Notes under the pieces: model-generated
The model's database searches: none
What the model was told of the DNA's origin: nothing
The model's input: only the letters and a program-made list of their open reading frames with translations
Part shown: positions 1 to 4,457 of the stretch, one piece after another
Layout: the number at the start of each line of letters is the position of its first letter
Position numbering within the stretch: position 1 is the first letter of the stretch
Position numbers and translations under genes: made by a program
Source: CAYWTX01 sp964461295
GTDB taxonomy: Bacteria > Planctomycetota > Phycisphaerae > SM23-33
Length of the DNA stretch: 15,889 nucleotides
Reading direction: 5' to 3'
Assembly (NCBI GenBank): GCA_964461295.1
Contig: CAYWTX010000181.1
Location: forward strand, 1-15,889

Positions 1-276
1 TTCCCGCTGGTGAAGAAGGAAGGTATGCCGGAGATCGCGGACAAGATCTACCGCGACGCCAAGAAGGCGGGGCTGTCGGCCTTCTACGACGAGAAGGGGG
101 CGGTCGGGCGGCGGTATCGCCGCCAGGACGAGGCGGGCACGCCGTTCTGCGTGACGGTGGACGGCCAGACGCTGGTGGACCAGACGGTGACGGTCCGCGA
201 CCGCGACTCGCTGAAGCAGGATCGCATCGCGGCCGAGCGGGTCGTACAGTACGTGAGCGAGCGGGTGGTCGGGTAG
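1..276 (+). CDS. glyS: Glycyl-tRNA synthetase, C-terminal end (partial, 5' end outside window)
   Basis: The frame is open from base 1 and ends at TAG 274-276, giving the last 91 residues. They match the C-terminal anticodon-binding domain of the class II dimeric (eukaryote/archaea-like, single-chain) glycyl-tRNA synthetase. Recognisable stretches are KKEGMPEIADKIY, FYDEKGAVGRRYRRQDEAG, TPFCVTVD and TVTVRDRD; the RRYRRQDExGTPFC and VTVRDRD strings are hallmarks of this enzyme. In the family it charges tRNA-Gly with glycine in the cytoplasm. The internal GTG at 10 is not a real start; the gene begins upstream of the window. It converges on the parA-like gene with about 70 bp between the stop codons and no strong terminator there. 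The bacterial alpha2beta2 type is unlikely, because its beta-subunit C-terminus looks quite different. Confidence 0.93.
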   Translation, partial: FPLVKKEGMPEIADKIYRDAKKAGLSAFYDEKGAVGRRYRRQDEAGTPFCVTVDGQTLVDQTVTVRDRDSLKQDRIAAERVVQYVSERVVG

Positions 277-349
277 GACGCCGGCGATCTGAACGGTTCG
301 AGCAGCAACTGCACTCGGCGGGTCCGGCGTTCTCGTGTTGTCGCGGCAT

Positions 350-1318
350 CTATGGAGCGACAGGAGAAGCCTGCGGACAGCCCGGTGCGCTGGCTTCCGC
401 CGGCGGAACAAGAGTCTCGGGAGTTGGCGTATCGGCGGTTCCAGGGACTTCGGTGCCTGGGCTTCGGGATTCCGATGCTGGGGAGGGCGGTTGGTCAGGC
501 TTCGCCTCCGGCATCCTGGTCAGCCGCGAGCGGTACAGTTGGAGGACCTCGCCGGCCAGGGCGGCGTAGTCGGCCGCGCCGTTGGAGGAGCCGTCGTACT
601 GGAAGATCGTCTTGCCGTGCGAGGGGCACTCGGCCAGTTTGATGTTTCGGCGGATGACGGTGTGAAAGATGTTCGTATCGGCCCAGGGGCTGCCGCCGCC
701 CCGCGCGGACTCGAAGAACGCCCGCAAGTCGTTAACCACCTCGGCAGCCAGGCGGGTGCCGGTCTCGTACATGCACAGGACGACGCCGCCGACCCGCAGG
801 CCGGGGTTGATCCGCCGCTGCACGAGCATGGCCGTCTCCAGCAGTTTGCCCATGCCCTGCAAGGCCAGGAAGTGCGGTTGAAGCGGGATGATGATTTCGT
901 CGACCGCGGCGAGGGCGTTGAGCGTGAGCAGGCCGAGGCTGGGCGGGCAGTCGATGAGCAGCAGGTCGTCGTCGCCGCCGTAAGCGGCCAGGGCGTCGCG
1001 GAGAACCTGTTCGCGGCCGACGGTGGCGGCCAACTCGACCTCGGCGGCGGCGAGATCGATCTCAGCGGGCACGAGGCGCAGGTTGTCGCCGACGGCGCGG
1101 CAGGCCGAGGCGAACTCGCAGGAGTTGGTGAGGACGTCGTAGACGGTCTTTCCTTCGCCGCCGGGTTCGACGCCGTAGTGCAGCGTGAGGTGCGACTGGG
1201 GGTCGAGGTCGAGCAGGCAGACGCGGCAGCCGCGCGCGGCCAGGGCAGCGCCGAGGTTCGCCACCGAGGTCGTCTTGCCGACGCCGCCCTTCTGGTTGAT
1301 CACCGCGATTCGCAGCAC
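350..1318 (-). CDS. ParA/Soj-family ATPase with proline-rich C-terminal tail
   Basis: The protein has 322 residues and starts at GTG 1318. It opens MLRIAVINQKGGVGKTT, a deviant Walker A motif with the signature lysine K10 and the P-loop K15. It continues with LLDLDPQSHLT (Walker A') and LLLIDCPPSLG (Walker B). The later stretch FHTVIRRNIKLAECPSHGKTIFQYD is the classic Soj/ParA C-terminal block. The family uses ATP-dependent dimerisation on DNA to position chromosomes, plasmids or protein clusters. The usual core ends near residue 267. The last 55 or so residues are a Pro/Ser/Glu/Ala-rich, probably disordered tail. No parB lies next to it, so it is an orphan, and its cargo is unknown. No Shine-Dalgarno is visible. 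A -10 box (TACAAT, read on the minus strand) ends only 7 bases upstream of the start, so the transcript may be almost leaderless. Confidence 0.92.
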   Translation of the reverse strand: MLRIAVINQKGGVGKTTSVANLGAALAARGCRVCLLDLDPQSHLTLHYGVEPGGEGKTVYDVLTNSCEFASACRAVGDNLRLVPAEIDLAAAEVELAATVGREQVLRDALAAYGGDDDLLLIDCPPSLGLLTLNALAAVDEIIIPLQPHFLALQGMGKLLETAMLVQRRINPGLRVGGVVLCMYETGTRLAAEVVNDLRAFFESARGGGSPWADTNIFHTVIRRNIKLAECPSHGKTIFQYDGSSNGAADYAALAGEVLQLYRSRLTRMPEAKPDQPPSPASESRSPGTEVPGTADTPTPETLVPPAEASAPGCPQASPVAP

Positions 1319-1324
1319 GGGGCG

Positions 1325-1354
1325 GATTGTAGAATGCCGGTCGGCGATTGTCGA
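1325..1354 (-). promoter_or_regulatory. Putative sigma70 promoter of the parA-like gene
   Basis: Read on the minus strand, TCGACA (plus 1354-1349) and TACAAT (plus 1330-1325) are separated by 18 bases. They match the -35 and -10 consensus at 5/6 and 5/6. The expected transcription start is at about 1318-1319, right at the GTG start codon, which would give a leaderless or nearly leaderless mRNA. The -35 box lies inside the heptamer repeat at 1344-1371. Confidence 0.5.
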
Positions 1355-1371
1355 TTGGCGATTCGCGATTG
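1344..1371. repeat. Four phased 7-bp tandem repeats (consensus GCGATTG)
   Basis: Four uninterrupted 7-bp units run over 28 bp. Units 1 and 4 are exactly GCGATTG, unit 2 differs in its first base (T) and unit 3 in its last base (C). Another ATTG lies close by at 1325-1328. The array is in the divergent gap between the parA-like gene and the radical SAM gene and covers the -35 box of the parA promoter. It could be a simple-sequence heptamer repeat dispersed in the genome, or an iteron-like binding site. Confidence 0.7.
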
Positions 1372-1461
1372 AGCATCCCGCCGACTTGCGGGCGGGGAGA
1401 CCACGACCGGCCCGCCGCGCGCGAAGGAAGCGTCAGAACGGCGGAGAGGAAGTCATTGCTG

Positions 1462-1489
1462 TTGACGTTTGGATTGTGTTGGGTACAAT
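1462..1489 (+). promoter_or_regulatory. Sigma70 promoter of the radical SAM gene
   Basis: TTGACG (1462-1467) and TACAAT (1484-1489) are separated by 16 bases; each box differs from consensus at one position. The predicted start of transcription is near 1496. This leaves about 20 bases of leader before ATG 1517, which has GGAG at 1507-1510, but only about 8 bases before ATG 1505. The ATG at 1517 is therefore preferred as the start. This is the best promoter in the window. Confidence 0.7.
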
Positions 1490-1516
1490 GAACCCGCCTT
1501 CGCGATGGAGCGCGGA

Positions 1517-2674
1517 ATGGACACACAGGGCAAGCTGGCATATCTGGCGGACGTGTCGCGGCACGACCTTTCGTGCGCGTGCGGCGGGCGCAACGGCGAC
1601 CACCGCCGTCGCGGCGAGGGGGGCGTGTGGGTCTACCCCACCAGCGTGCCTCGCGGCGGCGATTCGGTGATGCTCAAGACGCTGTTGTCCAGCGCCTGCG
1701 TGAACGACTGCAAGTACTGCCCGCTCCGCAGCCGGCAGGACGTGCCGCGGCACACGCTGGCGGCGGAGGAACTGGCCGAGGCGTTCATGGGCTACGTTCG
1801 CCGCGGCGGCATCTACGGGATGTTCCTGTCCTCGGGCGTCGTGCGCGACGCGGACTACACGATGGACCGGATGCTGGCCGTGCTGCGGACGCTGCGGCGC
1901 CGGCACGAGTATCGCGGGCACCTGCACCTGAAGATCATCCCGGGTTGCAGCGACGCGGCCATCGAGGAGGCCCTGCGCGCGGCCAGCACGGTGTCGCTGA
2001 ACGTGGAGGCGCCGACGCGGGCGAGCTTCGCGCCGTTGTCGGAACGCAAGGACTTCGACCGCGACATTGTGCGGCCGATCAAACTGATCAGCCGGCTGAC
2101 CGGGCCCGGCGGGCCGTACGAGCGCGTGAAGGTGATGACGCAGTTCCTGGTGGGAGCGTCGACGGAGACCGACCGCGAGTTGGTGGGGGCGACGTTCGGG
2201 CTGTACCGGCGGCTGGGGCTGGCGCGGGTGTACTTCAGCGCGTATCAGCGCGGGCTGGGGGAGGCTGATCTTCCTGGCGAGAAGAGGCATGCCGCGGAAC
2301 CGGTCACTGAAGCGACCAGCCCTCGAGGAAGCGCACAGCGGGATTTGCTGACGCGGGAGCACAGGCTGTACCAGGCGGACTTCCTGATCCGCAAATACCG
2401 TTGGGAGGAGAGCGATTTTCAGTTCGCCGCCGACGGGTCGCTGCCGCTGGGGGCCGACCCCAAGCAGCTTTGGGCGGCGGCGCACCCGGAGTTTTTCCCG
2501 GTGCGGCTGGGGCGGGCGACGCGGGATGAGTTGCTCCGCGTGCCGGGGATCGGGCCGACGACGGCGGAGCGAATCGTCAAGGCCCGGCGCGAGGGCGTGC
2601 TGGGCGGCCTGGCCGATGCGGGGGTGCGCGGCAGACGGCTGGCAACGGCGGGGAAGTACGTGGTGGCGGGGTAG
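1517..2674 (+). CDS. Radical SAM protein of the putative DNA modification/repair group
   Basis: From ATG 1517 the protein has 385 residues. The cluster SSACVNDCKYC gives C61-x3-C65-x2-C68, the radical SAM [4Fe-4S] ligands. The flanks (KLAYLADVSRHDLSCACGG at the N-terminus, YPTSVPRGGDSVMLKTLLSSAC, GMFLSSGVVRDADYTMDRML, LHLKIIPGCSD, LSLNVEAPT-like VSLNVEAPT, REHRLYQADFLIRKY) match the group annotated as putative DNA modification/repair radical SAM protein (TIGR03916 in my memory). Near the C-terminus DELLRVPGIGPTTAERIVKARREG is a helix-hairpin-helix DNA-binding motif. The family usually sits beside a UDG-linked DNA metabolism protein, but no such partner is in this window. Between the radical SAM core and REHRLYQ there is an insert of about 20 residues encoded by 2270-2331. 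The first codons of the longer open frame (from TTG 1469) lie upstream of the predicted transcription start and are left out. The exact reaction of this family is not known. Confidence 0.88.
   Translation: MDTQGKLAYLADVSRHDLSCACGGRNGDHRRRGEGGVWVYPTSVPRGGDSVMLKTLLSSACVNDCKYCPLRSRQDVPRHTLAAEELAEAFMGYVRRGGIYGMFLSSGVVRDADYTMDRMLAVLRTLRRRHEYRGHLHLKIIPGCSDAAIEEALRAASTVSLNVEAPTRASFAPLSERKDFDRDIVRPIKLISRLTGPGGPYERVKVMTQFLVGASTETDRELVGATFGLYRRLGLARVYFSAYQRGLGEADLPGEKRHAAEPVTEATSPRGSAQRDLLTREHRLYQADFLIRKYRWEESDFQFAADGSLPLGADPKQLWAAAHPEFFPVRLGRATRDELLRVPGIGPTTAERIVKARREGVLGGLADAGVRGRRLATAGKYVVAG
2270..2331. repeat. Inverted-repeat-bounded insert within the radical SAM gene
   Basis: The 62-bp segment begins CTTCCT (2270-2275) and ends AGGAAG (2326-2331), a 6-bp perfect terminal inverted repeat. 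Inside is a hairpin, GGTCAC (2302-2307) with GCGACC (2312-2317) around a TGAA loop, with one mismatch that is a G-T wobble on the other strand. It is translated in frame as a polar, low-complexity stretch (around EKRHAAEPVTEATSPRGSAQ). Homologs as I remember them go more directly from the barrel to the REHRLYQ motif. This looks like a palindromic repeat (REP- or MITE-like) that inserted into a surface loop. That is an inference, because no second copy is in the window. Confidence 0.4.
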
Positions 2675-2696
2675 CAAACATGTTAGCGAACATACT
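2673..2696 (+). promoter_or_regulatory. Candidate VapBC operator: tandem 12-bp repeats
   Basis: AGCAAACATGTT (2673-2684) is followed directly by AGCGAACATACT (2685-2696); 9 of 12 bases agree. The first copy also contains the palindrome AACATGTT. The site overlaps the last bases of the radical SAM stop codon and lies just upstream of the -35 region of the toxin-antitoxin genes. Ribbon-helix-helix antitoxins commonly autoregulate through short tandem or inverted sites like this. Confidence 0.4.
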
Positions 2697-2725
2697 TTGC
2701 ATCCTTCGCTTCAGGGCGGTATGCT
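2697..2725 (+). promoter_or_regulatory. Putative promoter of the vapBC-like operon
   Basis: TTGCAT (2697-2702) and TATGCT (2720-2725) lie 17 bases apart, matching consensus at 3/6 and 4/6. The predicted start of transcription is near 2732, leaving about 13 bases before ATG 2745. That leader is almost entirely GAGGTGATC (2733-2741), a long match to the anti-Shine-Dalgarno end of 16S rRNA. Confidence 0.4.
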
Positions 2726-2744
2726 GGTTGGTGAGGTGATCGCC

Positions 2745-2975
2745 ATGCCGCAAGTAAGCATTTACCTGGATCAGGGCACGCTGAAGAAGGTGCGGGCGCG
2801 GGCGCGAGCGGATGGAACGTCTGTCTCCAAGTGGGTCCGTTCGCGGATCGACCGTGACGTGCACCGGGACTGGCCGCCGGGCTATTTTGACCTCTGCGGC
2901 ATCCTGAAGGATGTCGACATTGAGCGGCCGGACCAGGGCAGTTTCGGGCAGGACGCTCCAAGGGAGAAACTGTGA
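2745..2975 (+). CDS. vapB: VapB-type antitoxin, ribbon-helix-helix family
   Basis: The protein has 76 residues and starts at ATG 2745, chosen because GAGGTGATC at 2733-2741 is an excellent ribosome binding site. MPQVSIYLDQGTLKKVRARA starts with a beta-strand (residues 3-8) followed by two helices, with the second around TSVSKWVRSRID (residues 25-36). This is the ribbon-helix-helix DNA-binding fold of CopG/VapB-like antitoxins. The rest (DWPPGYFDLCGILKD, then an acidic part ending APREKL) fits the toxin-neutralising tail of this family. Its TGA overlaps the GTG of the PIN toxin by 4 bases (GTGA, 2972-2975), which implies translational coupling. The family binds the toxin and represses its own operon. 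An upstream in-frame ATG at 2721 would lie inside the -10 box and is unlikely. Confidence 0.85.
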   Translation: MPQVSIYLDQGTLKKVRARARADGTSVSKWVRSRIDRDVHRDWPPGYFDLCGILKDVDIERPDQGSFGQDAPREKL

Positions 2976-3370
2976 TCTACTTCCTCGATACCAACGCGGT
3001 GATCCACTACCTGAAGGGGAACGGCTCCATATCGAGCCGATTGGCACAGGTACTTCCAGAGCGGATCAAGATCTCCGCGATCGTGGAGGCTGAACTTCTT
3101 ACGGGAGCGGCGAAGAGCAACAAGCCGGGCAAGAGTCGAGAGGCGGTGGAGGAAGTGCTCCTGCCCTACGAAATCGTGCCCTTTGGGCATGAGCACGCGG
3201 CCGCATACGCGGAAATCCGCAAGGTTCTTGAGGCCAAAGGAACGATGATTGGTCCTAACGACTTGATTCTCGCGTCCACCGTCAAGGCGGCTGACGCCAC
3301 CGTTGTCACCAACAACGTGGGCGAGTTTCGACGCGTACCGGGTCTGCGGGTGGAGAACTGGGTCGCATGA
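2972..3370 (+). CDS. vapC: VapC-type toxin, PIN-domain ribonuclease
   Basis: The protein has 132 residues and starts at GTG 2972, with AAGGGAG at 2960-2966 as ribosome binding site and a 4-base overlap with the antitoxin stop. The PIN-domain acidic residues are visible: D6 in MIYFLDTN, E41 in IVEAELLTG and D97 in GPNDLILAS. The TNN motif (113-115) occurs in VTNNVGEFRRVPGLRVENW, the standard end of VapC proteins. The length and all active-site positions are normal, so it is probably active as a Mg-dependent endoribonuclease. VapC toxins typically cut tRNA or rRNA and are held inactive by the partner antitoxin. The TGA at 3368-3370 overlaps an ATG (3367) that had opened a longer frame into the next gene; I do not take that ATG as the real start. 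Confidence 0.93.
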   Translation: MIYFLDTNAVIHYLKGNGSISSRLAQVLPERIKISAIVEAELLTGAAKSNKPGKSREAVEEVLLPYEIVPFGHEHAAAYAEIRKVLEAKGTMIGPNDLILASTVKAADATVVTNNVGEFRRVPGLRVENWVA

Positions 3371-3424
3371 GGGAGGACCGCATGGCAACCGGCGTCGAGG
3401 ACTCCAGGCCGGCGAAGGCGGCGA

Positions 3425-3444
3425 GCCCGACGGACGCGTCGGGC
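3425..3444 (+). terminator. Strong hairpin after vapC
   Basis: GCCCGACG (3425-3432), loop GACG, CGTCGGGC (3437-3444): a perfect 8-bp GC-rich stem with a 4-base loop. No T-run follows, so it may be a weak terminator or an mRNA-stabilising 3' end for vapBC. Its presence supports reading 3371-3513 as intergenic rather than as the N-terminus of the next protein. Confidence 0.5.
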
Positions 3445-3501
3445 AGGGCGCGACGAGGCGATGGCGGTTCGATAACAGGTGAAGCGGCCGGCGAGAGGCA
3501 G

Positions 3502-3507
3502 TATGCT
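3502..3507 (+). promoter_or_regulatory. -10 box of the exonuclease gene
   Basis: TATGCT occurs in the context GCAGTATGCTGGTGG, almost the same as the vapB -10 region (GGCGGTATGCTGGTTGG). No good -35 is visible 16-18 bases upstream. The predicted start of transcription is about 3513-3515, on the GTG at 3514, so the mRNA would be leaderless. Confidence 0.4.
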
Positions 3508-3513
3508 GGTGGC

Positions 3514-4359
3514 GTGCTGAGGAACACGTTCTGCCATGTTGCGGGTGTGGGGTCGGGCACGGAGCGCAAGCTCTGGCAGGCGGGGGTGCGCGCGTGGGAC
3601 GACGTGGCCGGCGCGGCGAGCCTGCCGCTGCCGCTGCCCCGGGCGGATGCCCTTCGCCTCACGGTGGCGGAGTCGGCCGTGCAGTTGGCGGCCCAGGACG
3701 TGGGATGGTTTGCCGCCCGGCTGCGGGCGAACGAGCAGTGGCGGCTGTTTCCGCACTTCGCGGATTCGACGGCGTACCTGGACATCGAGACGACGGGACT
3801 GGGCGGTGGGACGGACCACATCACGACGATCGTGCTGTACGACGGGAAGACGATTCGGCACTACGTGCACGGGCGGAACCTGGAGCAGTTCGGGCCCGAC
3901 GTGCGGCAGTACCGCCTGCTGGTGACGTACAACGGCCGATGCTTCGACGTGCCGTTCATCCGCCAGACGATGTCGCTGCCGATGGAGCAGGCGAACATTG
4001 ATCTGCGGTTCGTGATGAACAGTATGGGCATTCGCGGGGGGCTGAAGGGAGTGGAGCGGCAGTTCGGGCTGGATCGCGGCCGGCTGGCGGACTTGGACGG
4101 CTACTTCGCGGTGCTGCTGTGGCAGGAGTACTTGCGGGGGGACAGGGGCGCCCTGGAGACGCTGTTGGCGTATAACGCGTTGGACGTGGTGAACCTGGCC
4201 ACGCTGATGCCCCTGGCGTACAACAGGAAGGTTGACGAGACGCCGTTTTCGGCGACGCACCGGCTGGCCGTGCCTGAGCCTCCGCCGGTGCCGTTCGAGG
4301 TGGACCACGGCACGATCCATCGCATTCGCCGCCGCGTGCCGTGGCGGTACGGGCGGTAG
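3514..4359 (+). CDS. YprB-like DEDDy 3'-5' exonuclease (RNase H-like fold)
   Basis: From GTG 3514 the protein has 281 residues. The N-terminus MLRNTFCHVAGVGSGTERKLWQAGVRAWDD is a helix-hairpin-helix-like module typical of this family. The nuclease core follows: D90 and E92 in YLDIETTGLGGG, D145 in TYNGRCFDVPF, and Y220-x3-D224 in YNALDVVNL, the complete DEDDy metal-binding set. It belongs to the COG3359/YprB-type ribonuclease H-like group, a predicted 3'-5' exonuclease related to the proofreading domain of PolB; the substrate is not established. The open frame extends back to ATG 3367, and ATG 3382 has a good AGGGAGG site. However, those extra residues are low-complexity, span a strong hairpin and a -10 box, and are not part of the family. 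If translated from 3382 it would have 325 residues. Confidence 0.85.
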   Translation: MLRNTFCHVAGVGSGTERKLWQAGVRAWDDVAGAASLPLPLPRADALRLTVAESAVQLAAQDVGWFAARLRANEQWRLFPHFADSTAYLDIETTGLGGGTDHITTIVLYDGKTIRHYVHGRNLEQFGPDVRQYRLLVTYNGRCFDVPFIRQTMSLPMEQANIDLRFVMNSMGIRGGLKGVERQFGLDRGRLADLDGYFAVLLWQEYLRGDRGALETLLAYNALDVVNLATLMPLAYNRKVDETPFSATHRLAVPEPPPVPFEVDHGTIHRIRRRVPWRYGR

Positions 4360-4379
4360 GCGGAACTGCCGATTGCCGG

Positions 4380-4446
4380 TTTGGGCCGCTTGCTTGTGGC
4401 GTGGTTTGCGGATCGCAGGCAGCGCAGGCGACTGCTTGGGCCCAAA
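4380..4446. promoter_or_regulatory. Inverted repeat and palindrome upstream of the lipoprotein esterase
   Basis: TTTGGGCC (4380-4387) recurs inverted as GGCCCAAA (4439-4446). The second arm lies in a perfect 10-bp palindrome, TTGGGCCCAA (4436-4445), which ends 12 bases before the ATG at 4458. No clear -10/-35 pair is visible in this 98-bp gap. It could be a regulator site or a long-loop hairpin; I cannot tell which. Confidence 0.3.
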
Positions 4447-4457
4447 GCAACGAACGT

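Noticed and set aside
276..330. Inverted repeat ACGCCGG/CCGGCGT between glyS and parA as a terminator
   Set aside because: The arms are only 7 bp with a loop of about 40 bases and no T-run, so it is not a credible terminator.
335..1372. A 345-codon plus-strand open frame opposite the parA-like gene
   Set aside because: The minus-strand product has full ParA motifs; the plus-strand one is Gly/Ala/Val/Asp-rich with no family resemblance.
1469..1516. Longer start of the radical SAM protein at TTG 1469 or ATG 1505
   Set aside because: TTG 1469 lies inside the promoter spacer; ATG 1505 would have no ribosome binding site and a leader of about 8 bases. ATG 1517 has GGAG at the right distance.
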